Origin: Candidatus Woesearchaeota archaeon
GTDB lineage: Archaea > Nanobdellota > Nanobdellia > Woesearchaeales > JACRKL01
Reading direction: 5' to 3'
Length of the DNA stretch: 12,181 nucleotides
Assembly: GCA_016219795.1 (NCBI GenBank)
Contig: JACRKK010000101.1
Coordinates: forward strand, 1 to 12,181
In this document: positions 1 through 6,557 of the stretch, piece after piece
Layout: each line of letters begins with the position of its first letter
How positions within the stretch are numbered: position 1 is the first letter of the stretch
Position numbers and translations under genes: made by a program
The notes under the pieces: generated by a model
What the model was told of the DNA's origin: nothing
Databases searched by the model: none
Seen by the model: the letters and a program-made list of their open reading frames with translations, nothing else

Positions 1-17
1 CGAGGGTTTTTGCGATA

Positions 18-43
18 GCAAAAAGGCTCCTAGGCTACGAGCC
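18..43 (-). terminator. Possible tiaS terminator hairpin
   Basis: Read on the minus strand, just after the tiaS stop, there is a 5-bp stem GGCTC/GAGCC (43-39 and 29-25) with a 9-nt loop, followed by TTTTT (24-20). This resembles a stem plus T-tract terminator. A second inverted repeat, TTTTTGC-GATA-GCAAAAA on the plus strand (7-24), overlaps the T tract. Archaeal termination relies mainly on the T-tract, so the role of the stem is uncertain. Confidence 0.35.
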
Positions 44-45
44 CA

Positions 46-1278
46 TTAAAACCGTACAAGAGGCTTGCCCAGGTGGCGCATTGCTCCCGGCGGCACCTGA
101 TAGATTTTTTCTCTTAGGTTCCTTTTTATTTCTTCCTTTATTTTTCCTTTTAAACGAGTTTTGCACTTCCTGCATCTGAAGCCTTGGTCCTTGCCCGCAG
201 ACTCCATTCTTTTTCCGCATTTTTTGCACAGAGGATTTTTTTCTTCCCAGAGCTTAGCCAGCTTTAAGATTTCGATTTTTTCGAGATTTACTGTGAGCTT
301 ATCTGCTCTCACGCCTCCGTAAACTCTGACTACATCACCTACTCTCAGCTTGCTGGCAATCCACCTAAAGTCTCTCGTCGGCTCATAGGCTGCGCAGTCT
401 ACACTGCCCCCGCCGTTATTAAGCCGGAATATCACGTGGCCGCCTGTTATAATCCCGGGCTCTCTGGTTACGGTGCCGTCAAGGATTACTGAAGAGTAAG
501 CTCTAATATCCGAGATTTTTCTAACATGCTCAAGATGCGCATCTGTGCCTTGGTTTGTCTCGTATATGGCGACCACGTCTGCCTTCTCCTCGCTTCTCAC
601 CATTTCGTAAGCCTGCTTCAGAATTTCCGGATGCTCGCCTCTGATTCCGAAAAAAACCGGGCAGGGCGAATGCGGGGTAATTAAAATCCTGTCCTCTGCA
701 TAATCAACGTTGTTGAAAGTCAGAGGAAAAGTTTTAGCGTCCATTTGGTATACCGATGCTCTGTCCACGTTTCTCTCCTTTCCCCAGTTTTCCTTCCTCC
801 TGTAAGCAATTATCTCGTAGGTGTGGTCTTTTAAATCGCTCCCAACCGCAGCTAAGGCTCCAATTATACCCCTGCCGCTCTTGAATTTATGAACTTCTGC
901 ATCGTATTTCCTGGCCAGCTCTTCAGCCTCTCTTATCGTGACTATTTCGTGCAGGCATTTGTAATAAAAATCATTAAACTCCTTTGGAATCTCGCCTCTG
1001 TAAAAAACCACGCCAGGATTTGTATTTTCGTTTTCAAGAACTGAAAGTTCCTTAACCTTTTGCAGAACAATTCCTTTAATTTTTTCTTCATTTTTAGCCT
1101 CCATGACCAGGCAGATACTCGCATTGCCTCTCGTCTTCCACTCGATATTTGGGTTGAGGCGGATCAGCCTTGCACTGACCTCTGAAAATTTTGACAGCTC
1201 CTTGATGAGCACTGCTGCAATATAAGTTGTACACATTCCGCTTTTTGAGTCTGTATCATCCACGCCAATATGGAACAT
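46..1278 (-). CDS. tiaS: tRNA(Ile2) 2-agmatinylcytidine synthetase TiaS
   Basis: TiaS attaches agmatine to C34 of tRNA-Ile2 using ATP, so that the CAU anticodon reads AUA; this modification is specific to archaea. The protein has 410 residues, close to the usual family length of about 420. The N-terminal kinase-like domain opens with GVDDTDSKSGMCTTY (DDTD at residues 7-10). A middle region matches the family's ferredoxin-like fold. An OB-fold follows (around VILDGTVTREPG), then a C-terminal zinc ribbon with Cys351, 354, 369 and 372. The frame stays open upstream to 1578, but that extension lies antisense to the neighbouring regulator and does not look like this family. The ATG at 1278 gives the canonical MFHIGVDDTD start and lies 27 nt from a TATA-like TTTAAA, so the message is probably leaderless. 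It is divergent from the XRE-family gene with a 34-bp gap. Confidence 0.95.
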   Translation of the reverse strand: MFHIGVDDTDSKSGMCTTYIAAVLIKELSKFSEVSARLIRLNPNIEWKTRGNASICLVMEAKNEEKIKGIVLQKVKELSVLENENTNPGVVFYRGEIPKEFNDFYYKCLHEIVTIREAEELARKYDAEVHKFKSGRGIIGALAAVGSDLKDHTYEIIAYRRKENWGKERNVDRASVYQMDAKTFPLTFNNVDYAEDRILITPHSPCPVFFGIRGEHPEILKQAYEMVRSEEKADVVAIYETNQGTDAHLEHVRKISDIRAYSSVILDGTVTREPGIITGGHVIFRLNNGGGSVDCAAYEPTRDFRWIASKLRVGDVVRVYGGVRADKLTVNLEKIEILKLAKLWEEKNPLCKKCGKRMESAGKDQGFRCRKCKTRLKGKIKEEIKRNLREKIYQVPPGAMRHLGKPLVRF

Positions 1279-1281
1279 AAT

Positions 1282-1289
1282 TTTATATA
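1282..1289 (+). promoter_or_regulatory. TATA box for the HTH regulator gene
   Basis: TTTATATA is centred about 27 nt upstream of the ATG at 1313, the spacing expected for an archaeal leaderless transcript. It lies within 4-11 nt of the tiaS start on the other strand. Confidence 0.6.
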
Positions 1290-1300
1290 CGAAAATCAAC

Positions 1301-1310
1301 GATTTAAAAT
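1301..1310 (-). promoter_or_regulatory. TATA-like box for tiaS
   Basis: On the minus strand ATTTTAAATC has a TTTAAA core (1303-1308) centred about 27 nt upstream of the tiaS ATG at 1278. It lies just before the start of the opposite gene, so the two core promoters cross each other inside the 34-bp gap. Confidence 0.5.
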
Positions 1311-1312
1311 AA

Positions 1313-2299
1313 ATGGACGAAAGAACTGCTTTGCTGATTCGGATATTGGACGCATTGGACCGGGGAAAATTCGAAGTCTCTGAGAGATGCAGCAGGACTT
1401 CCTGCTTCGACATATTTGCGAGAAGAGAGGTGCTGCTGCTGTTGATAAAGATACTTGCGAATATAGACAGCATGAGCGAGTGCCGGGCCAGAGAACTGAT
1501 GAACATCGCAAAAATGCTCTCTGCATCTCCAATCGTCGTTGGCAGCAGAACCAGAAATTCAAACATGGAAGAAGGCATAGTCTACGAGAGGTACGGCGTT
1601 CCTGCGGTTACTCCCGAAACCTTTGAGGATGTTTTGTTGAATGAAATTTTTCCGATTATACTATCTGCCAGGGGCGGTTATTACGTCAGGATAGATGGAG
1701 CTCTTCTGAGCGAGATAAGAAGGGAGAGAGGGCTCTCCCTGGGCGATATTGCAGAGAATATAGGCGTGTCCAGGAGGACAGTCTACCAGTACGAGCAGGG
1801 AGATGCGGGAGCCGTCTTCGAGACCGCTCTCAGGCTGGAGGAATTTCTAGATGCGGCTATTGTTAAACCGATTGAAATATTCGCTACCCCGAAAAAACTT
1901 TACGGGGTCGAAAGCGTTACGGACGAGCTGGAAAAAAGAGTACTGGAGAGGCTGATGCGCATCGGTTTTCAGGTCTATCCAACCAAAAAAGCACCGTTCA
2001 GCGCCCTGACTCAAGACGAAGAGGAAGTCATGCTCACCAAAGTCGTGAAGCTCGGACTGAGAAAATTATTAGAGAGAGCAAGGATTTTAAGGAGCATTTC
2101 AGAAACGGTAAGGACCGGAGCTTTTTTCGTAATAGATTCTGGCAGGGATCTCGCGGAGAACATAGAGGGCATCCCCGTCGTAAAGAAAGAGGAGCTGGAA
2201 AACATAGACAAATCCGGCGAGCTGGTGGATACTCTGAGCGAGAGGGCACGATGGCCGCCTAATAAGAAGTTCCCTTCAAACCCAACGGTACGATTCTAA
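1313..2299 (+). CDS. Putative HTH-type (XRE-like) archaeal transcriptional regulator
   Basis: This 328-residue protein matches the archaeal 'putative HTH-type transcriptional regulatory protein' family. An N-terminal alpha/beta domain (about 1-120) contains ASPIVVGSRTRNSNMEEGIV and YERYGVPAVTPETF. An XRE/Cro helix-turn-helix follows at about 131-160 (EIRRERGLSLGDIAENIG then VSRRTVYQYEQG). The C-terminal half of about 150 residues ends with GIPVVKKEELENID near residue 290, in line with full-length relatives. The target genes of this family are not established, so its regulon cannot be read from the sequence. The start at 1313 is supported by the TATA spacing. Its 3' end overlaps the tail of the methyltransferase relic read on the opposite strand. 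Cytosolic; DNA binding is inferred from the HTH. Confidence 0.85.
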   Translation: MDERTALLIRILDALDRGKFEVSERCSRTSCFDIFARREVLLLLIKILANIDSMSECRARELMNIAKMLSASPIVVGSRTRNSNMEEGIVYERYGVPAVTPETFEDVLLNEIFPIILSARGGYYVRIDGALLSEIRRERGLSLGDIAENIGVSRRTVYQYEQGDAGAVFETALRLEEFLDAAIVKPIEIFATPKKLYGVESVTDELEKRVLERLMRIGFQVYPTKKAPFSALTQDEEEVMLTKVVKLGLRKLLERARILRSISETVRTGAFFVIDSGRDLAENIEGIPVVKKEELENIDKSGELVDTLSERARWPPNKKFPSNPTVRF

Positions 2300-2515
2300 A
2301 ATTCCCCAGCTCTGAGTTATGCTGAGGAAAACTCCGTTCTTCCTGCGGTTTTTCAAAGTAGTACAGAGAACCACCGTACTCGCGCTTTGCTCGCAAGAGC
2401 ATTTTTTATTCAGGTCAATGCCGACTGCGCTGCTGAGATGCTTCGTGGTGTAGCCCGTGCCCAGATTGATTCTGTCGTAGATGAGGGATAAAAAATTGTA
2501 CCAGAATTTCGTTCC
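2259..2515 (-). pseudogene. Decayed SAM-dependent methyltransferase relic
   Basis: Directly after subunit IV on the minus strand, an open frame with no usable start codon reads FWYNFLSLIYDRIN, then LGTGYTTKHLSS and AVGIDLNK. This resembles a UbiE/type-11 methyltransferase: the N-terminal YDRIN helix, glycine-rich motif I (normally DLGCGTGYTT), and the GIDL acidic-loop strand. The residues normally between YDRIN and motif I are missing. After GIDLNK the sense-like reading moves to the -1 frame at a run of six A's (T's at 2402-2407 on the plus strand) and continues KMLLRAKREYGG and SLYYF. The rest of the methyltransferase fold is absent and the frame ends at 2259, inside the regulator gene's 3' end. 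Internal deletion, frameshift and 3' loss together suggest a relic. A quinone methyltransferase would fit the operon, but that is inference. Confidence 0.45.
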
Positions 2516-2964
2516 TACTCACCAGCCGCATGTATGAGAGATATCTTTATTGCATAGTACGCAAAATATATCGCAACTGCTGTCATTAGTATACCAAGCG
2601 AAGTGCTAATCGGCCTTTTTAATGGGTGTTTCGCCGGACTCCGGTCTATGAAAGGCAGAATTATTGCTATCCCGACGGCGATACCCGGCGCAACTATGCC
2701 TATTATCTTAGCAGGAATCGGTCCAATATTCCATACCCAGAACTTCAAAAACCCAAACATGGGGAGAAAATACCACTCTGGAAATATTGGTGATGGAGTT
2801 ACAAATGGGTCTGCCTTTTCAAGTAAGGGTGCGGGCAAAAAAGTTGCCAGTAAAATCAGTGCTCCAAGTACTAGGCATCCGACAAATGCTTCACGTAATA
2901 CTTGATGCGGAAAGAATGGTTCTCCCACGACTTTTTCCCCACCTGCTTCATTCTTTTCGCTCAT
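2515..2964 (-). CDS. Cytochrome b6f-type subunit IV (C-terminal half of cytochrome b)
   Basis: A 149-residue membrane protein corresponding to the C-terminal half of cytochrome b, encoded separately as in b6f complexes (subunit IV/PetD-like). It has about three transmembrane helices, near 27-47, 87-108 and 127-144. The quinol-oxidation-site motif PEWY is at residues 62-65 in the context PSPIFPEWYFLPMFGFLKF. It forms part of the Qo site with the b6 subunit and Rieske protein. An upstream in-frame extension to 3042 exists, but the ATG at 2964 is preferred. It follows the b6 stop by 10 nt, has GAGG 8 nt upstream (2976-2973), and avoids overlapping the b6 coding sequence. It is the last intact gene of this operon. 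Confidence 0.9.
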   Translation of the reverse strand: MSEKNEAGGEKVVGEPFFPHQVLREAFVGCLVLGALILLATFLPAPLLEKADPFVTPSPIFPEWYFLPMFGFLKFWVWNIGPIPAKIIGIVAPGIAVGIAIILPFIDRSPAKHPLKRPISTSLGILMTAVAIYFAYYAIKISLIHAAGE

Positions 2965-2974
2965 CTTTGCAGCC

Positions 2975-3637
2975 TCACAACGGTTCGGAAATACCCTGCC
3001 TTCTAACCATGAAGAAGTGCATTCCAAGTAACATGAATACAATCATAGGAAGAAGAAAAACATGCAAGAAGTAGAATCTGGCTAGCGTTTCTGCTCCTAC
3101 CTCTGCCCCGCCTATAAATATTTTCAATATCGCAGGACCAAGAACCGGTATAGAGGCAGGAATTTGCAAACCAACCGTAGTGGCCCAGTAGGACAGCTGG
3201 TCCCAGGGCAGCAGGTAACCAGAAAATCCAAAAATCAGCGTAGTTAAAAGTAAAGCCACGCCGGCAATCCAGTTCAATTCCCTAGGTTTTTTAAATGCTC
3301 CGGTGAGATATACTCTGAACATATGGAGCACAACCGCTGCAATCATCATATTTGCAGCCCAGTGATGGATGCTCCTGAACAGGCTGCCAAAGGTCACTTC
3401 CTGCATAATAAATTTAACGCTGCTGTATGCTTCTTCGGGTGTGGGTATGTAGTACCTGGCCAGGAGAATGCCTGTAACAACCAGCACCAAGTAACAAAGA
3501 AATGAAATGCCTCCAAGACAATACATCGGGTGCGTTGCATAGGGGGGTACAGGCTTTTTTAATATTTTCCTCAAATCTTCCTTCAAATTAAATCTTTCAT
3601 CAAACCATGCGAAAAACTTTTCTCCAAGGGTTGCCAT
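2975..3637 (-). CDS. Cytochrome b6-type diheme cytochrome b with heme ci cysteine
   Basis: This 220-residue protein is the N-terminal half of a split cytochrome b and follows cytochrome b6 almost end to end. Conserved stretches are VPPYATHPMYCLGGI, then RSIHHWAANMM, HMFRVYLTGAFKKPRELNW, YLLPWDQLSYWA and VRRQGISEPL. The four b-heme ligands are His91/His105 and His192/His207, with the b6 spacing. Cys40 in YCLGGI aligns with the b6 cysteine (Cys35 in plants) that binds the extra high-spin heme ci/cn at the Qi site. About four transmembrane helices carry quinol oxidation on one face and reduction on the other. The start at 3637 lies 8 nt after the Rieske stop, with AGGTG upstream. Assignment to the b6-type rather than mitochondrial-type cytochrome b is very secure; occupancy by heme ci is inferred from the cysteine. 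Confidence 0.95.
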   Translation of the reverse strand: MATLGEKFFAWFDERFNLKEDLRKILKKPVPPYATHPMYCLGGISFLCYLVLVVTGILLARYYIPTPEEAYSSVKFIMQEVTFGSLFRSIHHWAANMMIAAVVLHMFRVYLTGAFKKPRELNWIAGVALLLTTLIFGFSGYLLPWDQLSYWATTVGLQIPASIPVLGPAILKIFIGGAEVGAETLARFYFLHVFLLPMIVFMLLGMHFFMVRRQGISEPL

Positions 3638-3645
3638 ATGAACAC

Positions 3646-4137
3646 CTATGTCTTGTAAACGTCCAATGTCTTAACATACTTAAGATCTTTCCAACGCACA
3701 GCTATTATTTTTCCATCCTTCTCCTCAAGCTGTATTTCCGGCAGCGCAGCGGGTGGAGGCCCTGCCAAAACTTTGCCGGTCTTCGTATCGAAAATCCCGT
3801 CGTGGCAGGGGCAGAAGAGCACTGGTCTCTTATATCCTCCATACTCCACCCTCCACTGAGCAGTGCAGCCCAGATGCGTGCACTTAACAGCAAATGCCCT
3901 GAAGCCTTCTTCATTATGAATTAAAATTGCTGGAAATTTCTCAAACTGCCATTTTTCCTTTGCACTGCCAACAGGTACTTCGCTGGCCTTCGCAATTACA
4001 ACTGTGGCCTCTTCACCGGCTTTTCTGGGCGGCCACAAAAATTTTAACATCATCGCCAAGGGCCCTGTTATATAAACTGCAAATGCTGCTCCAATAAATC
4101 CAAATAAGAATTTCCTTCTTGTGGTTTGTTTATTCAT
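3646..4137 (-). CDS. Rieske [2Fe-2S] protein of the cytochrome bc/b6f complex
   Basis: The 163-residue Rieske subunit moves electrons from quinol at the Qo site to a c-type cytochrome outside the membrane. It begins with a twin-arginine signal (TTRRKFLFGFIG) that continues into a single N-terminal membrane anchor up to about residue 34. The cluster motifs are complete: CTHLGC with Cys86, His88 and Cys91, and CPCHDG with Cys109, Cys111 and His112. A GPPP loop follows at about 127-130. Cys91 and Cys111 can form the usual disulfide between the two loops. Its ATG at 4137 overlaps the last codons of the upstream small gene by 8 bp, with GAGGAGAAGG ahead of it, so the genes are translationally coupled. 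Confidence 0.95.
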   Translation of the reverse strand: MNKQTTRRKFLFGFIGAAFAVYITGPLAMMLKFLWPPRKAGEEATVVIAKASEVPVGSAKEKWQFEKFPAILIHNEEGFRAFAVKCTHLGCTAQWRVEYGGYKRPVLFCPCHDGIFDTKTGKVLAGPPPAALPEIQLEEKDGKIIAVRWKDLKYVKTLDVYKT

Positions 4138-4384
4138 ATGCCGTAACCTTCTCCTCAGGTATTACTCCCTTTTTGATTAGTCCAAGAATCACCCCAATGA
4201 GTATAGTGCCTATTCCGAGGTATATCCCCCCAATTTTAGTGAGTTCTTCTACAGATTTTTGCGCAAACAGCAGGTTCCAGAGCAGCATGCCAAAAATGTA
4301 AAACACAGCTATTGAGAGGAGGATAATCGCTATCTGAGCTGCGGTTGATTCACGTTCTTTACTCTCAATCCTCTCGATGTTCAC
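4130..4384 (-). CDS. Small two-helix membrane protein of the b6f-like operon
   Basis: An unrecognised 84-residue protein lying between the monoheme cytochrome and Rieske genes. It has a short charged N-terminus (VNIERIESKERES) and two predicted transmembrane helices: one around IAIILLSIAVFYIFGMLLW and one around IGGIYLGIGTILIGVILGLI. It has no cysteines or heme motif. The frame is open further upstream to 4426, but a GTG start at 4384 is preferred because AGGAGA (4396-4391) lies 6 nt ahead and the upstream gene stops at 4395. It overlaps the Rieske start by 8 bp. A small accessory or assembly subunit of the complex is likely from context alone; the sequence does not prove a function. Confidence 0.75.
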   Translation of the reverse strand: MNIERIESKERESTAAQIAIILLSIAVFYIFGMLLWNLLFAQKSVEELTKIGGIYLGIGTILIGVILGLIKKGVIPEEKVTAYE

Positions 4385-4394
4385 TTTCTCTCTC

Positions 4395-4682
4395 CTATAT
4401 TCTGAATATGTAAGCAATAGCTCCAATCGACAGAATGGTACCGAAACAGACTAAAGCTACATCCCACTGCGGCATGTGCACGCCTACGACTCCATACCCT
4501 TCAAGCGTGTTATGTTCCTTGAAATACAGCCCAGCTGGACCCAAATTAGGTGGTCCCTCTGGATGGCAGTAATCGCACTGCTTCCCAGTTTTTTCTGCAT
4601 TTTTAGGAGTCGCATTTACCGAAACAGTTAAAAATAAGAATGTCAGAATGAGGACGGAAAATTTTATCAAGTTCATCGCCAT
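4395..4682 (-). CDS. Membrane-anchored monoheme cytochrome c
   Basis: This 95-residue protein is the first gene of the b6f-like operon. An N-terminal signal peptide (about residues 1-25) precedes one heme site, CDYCH, followed by PEGPPNLGPAGLYF. A C-terminal transmembrane helix (about 75-93, VALVCFGTILSIGAIAYIF) would anchor it with the heme outside the membrane. It is far smaller than cytochrome f or c1 but sits where those subunits would be expected, so it may be the heme c acceptor of the Rieske protein; this is inference. Methionines for the sixth heme ligand are scarce: one lies in HMPQWD at the edge of the anchor, and His57 in FKEHNTLEGY is another candidate. Two in-frame ATGs (4682 and 4676) are possible. 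Confidence 0.8.
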   Translation of the reverse strand: MAMNLIKFSVLILTFLFLTVSVNATPKNAEKTGKQCDYCHPEGPPNLGPAGLYFKEHNTLEGYGVVGVHMPQWDVALVCFGTILSIGAIAYIFRI

Positions 4683-4710
4683 CGACCACCAGCTAATAAT
4701 TGAAACTTTG

Positions 4711-4718
4711 TATATAAA
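4711..4718 (-). promoter_or_regulatory. TATA box for the b6f-like operon
   Basis: On the minus strand TTTATATA is centred about 32 nt upstream of the ATG at 4682, with an A-rich GCAAAAGA just before it. This would give a very short leader. It is paired with a divergent TATA box 31 nt away. Confidence 0.6.
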
Positions 4719-4741
4719 TCTTTTGCATTTTGGTAGATAAA

Positions 4742-4749
4742 TTTATATA
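4742..4749 (+). promoter_or_regulatory. TATA box for the multiheme cytochrome operon
   Basis: TTTATATA is centred about 29 nt upstream of the ATG at 4775, so transcription would begin within a few bases of the start codon (leaderless or nearly so). No Shine-Dalgarno sequence precedes this ATG, unlike the internal genes of the operon. Confidence 0.6.
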
Positions 4750-4774
4750 ATTACGATAATACTATGCTAAAAAT

Positions 4775-6514
4775 ATGCTGCAGCACAAGTTTAAATTTTT
4801 TCTAATCACAATTGCTTTCTTGATATTTTGGAATAATCCTGTCCTGGCACAGGTGGAAAACTCCTGCGTGGACTGCCATAAAAAGCCTGAAATTATATCA
4901 TCCTTACCTGCGCTGGAACAAAATATTTTTGAAGATTGGCGTATCTCAGTCCACGGGAGCAAGGGCATTACATGCGAAAAATGTATGGGGGGCAATCCAA
5001 CAAAATTCGCAAAAGAAGCGGCTCACGAAGGGATTAAGAACTCAAGCAACCCCAAGAGCCCGGTCTATTATAAAAACTTGCCAGAAACTTGCGGGGAGTG
5101 TCATTCTGGTGTATACAAAAAATTCACACAGAGCAGGCATTACCAGAGATTGAAGGCGAATGAACTGGCTCCAGAATGCAGCACATGCCACGGCTCACAC
5201 AACGTTGCCTTGGTGGAGCCTCTGGAGATATCAAAAAAATGCAGCCTCTGTCATAATATAGAAACGAGAATTATGCCGAGTATTCCAAGAGAAGCTGAAG
5301 GAGCTCTTGCGATAATAAAACAGGTGAAAAATGCTGTGTTAAAGGCCGAAAGCGCCATTGAAGTGGCAAGAGAAAAAAGGAGAGACACGACCAAAGCTGA
5401 AGTTGTTCTGCAGGAGGCAAAAAGCATTTTGGGGGTTAGCGGAGATTCCTGGCACGACTTTGAGATATATGCCTTCAAAGAGGAGCTGGTGAATGCCTTG
5501 TATTATGCAGACAGGGCTTACAATCTTGCCAGCGCTCTGGCTGAAAATTCCTGCGTCTCCTGCCATAGCACCCTGCCCCGCAACACCACCACCTATGAAA
5601 AGTACAGCGAATGGCTGGACTCCTCGCATGTTGATAAAGGCATCGCCTGCGACAGCTGCCACAGAGGAAAGGCGGATAACGAAAGCTTGCGCATAGCCCA
5701 TCAAGGTATGTCTATTCCAAATACTGTCGATATACCAACCATGTGCTGGAACTGTCATAAAAACCACCAGTATTTTGAATCCAAACACTGGAAAAAACTA
5801 CTTCAAACCTTGGAAACTGAGAGTAAAAAATTTCCTCATGGTGTTTACCAGGATAAAATAGAATTGGAGAAGCAACCGCTTACCGGACCAGAATGTGCAA
5901 CCTGCCATGGAAGCCATGACATAAAGGGAACACGAAATCCAGAAAGTCCGGTTTACTACAAAAACATTCTGAAAACCTGCGGGCTTGTATGCCACAAAAA
6001 CGAATACAATAAATTCATGCAGAGCAAGCACTATGTAAAGTTAAAGGCAGATAAATTAGCTCCGGAATGTGTTACCTGCCACGGGTCGATGGCTATATCC
6101 GTACTAAATGCGAGTGGAGTATCCAACTTCTGCAGCATGTGCCATAATAAAGAGATGGGCATCTATCCAAACATTCCAAAAGATGCGGAGAACACCATGC
6201 TCCTCCTTGCCCGGGTTGGTGGTGTGTTAGATGCGGCACAAAACTCCGTCAATATAGCAAAGAAAGAAAGAGAAATTAGGAAGGCAGAAGATACGTTGAG
6301 AAATGCCAGAAATATGCTTGCAGAGGCTAAAGGGAGCTGGCACGGTTTTAATATTACAGCAGTTGGAGAAGAACTCAACGAAGCAGCAGCTCTGGGAAGA
6401 TTAGCAAAAGAAGAGGCAGAAGGGACGGTTTCATCTCCTCTAAAATATATCCTCGTAATCTTGATTTTTTTTATTGTGGTTTATTTTATTTTGCGAAAAA
6501 TTTATAAACAATAA
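4775..6514 (+). CDS. Large duplicated multiheme cytochrome c (11-12 heme sites), membrane-anchored
   Basis: This 579-residue exported cytochrome has a signal peptide (about 1-26) and one C-terminal transmembrane helix (about 557-573), leaving the heme domains outside the membrane. Ten canonical CxxCH sites begin at Cys31, 106, 135, 156, 260, 292, 324, 374, 432 and 453. Cys402 begins a CX3CH site (CGLVCH). Cys67 begins CEKCM, where methionine replaces the heme histidine. The protein is an internal duplication. Residues about 91-245 and 385-545 share SPVYYKN, then a heme, HY...LKA...LAPEC, two further hemes, and a helical segment ending in SWH. It heads the plus-strand operon with a ferredoxin and an NrfD protein, so it probably exchanges electrons with that membrane module. 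It is a cytochrome c3/doubled-CXXCH-like family member; the exact partner is unknown. Confidence 0.9.
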   Translation: MLQHKFKFFLITIAFLIFWNNPVLAQVENSCVDCHKKPEIISSLPALEQNIFEDWRISVHGSKGITCEKCMGGNPTKFAKEAAHEGIKNSSNPKSPVYYKNLPETCGECHSGVYKKFTQSRHYQRLKANELAPECSTCHGSHNVALVEPLEISKKCSLCHNIETRIMPSIPREAEGALAIIKQVKNAVLKAESAIEVAREKRRDTTKAEVVLQEAKSILGVSGDSWHDFEIYAFKEELVNALYYADRAYNLASALAENSCVSCHSTLPRNTTTYEKYSEWLDSSHVDKGIACDSCHRGKADNESLRIAHQGMSIPNTVDIPTMCWNCHKNHQYFESKHWKKLLQTLETESKKFPHGVYQDKIELEKQPLTGPECATCHGSHDIKGTRNPESPVYYKNILKTCGLVCHKNEYNKFMQSKHYVKLKADKLAPECVTCHGSMAISVLNASGVSNFCSMCHNKEMGIYPNIPKDAENTMLLLARVGGVLDAAQNSVNIAKKEREIRKAEDTLRNARNMLAEAKGSWHGFNITAVGEELNEAAALGRLAKEEAEGTVSSPLKYILVILIFFIVVYFILRKIYKQ

Positions 6515-6557
6515 GCAAGATTCAGAAAAGGTAATACGCCTGTAAGAAGGTAGGAAA

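Noticed and set aside
3..179. Open plus-strand frame beginning RVFAIAKRLLGYEPIKTV, which looks like the end of a convergent gene.
   Set aside because: It runs about 130 bp into the tiaS 3' end and becomes low-complexity there. Only the first 18 residues look protein-like, and the start is outside the window, so it cannot be supported.
1279..1578. N-terminal extension of the tiaS frame by 100 codons.
   Set aside because: It is antisense to the HTH regulator gene, and TiaS proteins start at the DDTD domain. The TATA spacing fits the ATG at 1278.
2281..2299. Both tiaS and the regulator end in Val-Arg-Phe-stop.
   Set aside because: The underlying DNA differs (GTACGGTTTTAA against GTACGATTCTAA) and no longer repeat surrounds it, so it is taken as coincidence.
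2300..2490. Plus-strand open stretch after the regulator (about 63 codons).
   Set aside because: It has no start codon near its beginning and no recognisable motif. The minus strand gives a better explanation (methyltransferase relic).
5339..5788. Long minus-strand frame inside the large cytochrome gene.
   Set aside because: A shadow of the cysteine-rich coding strand, with no start signal or family resemblance.
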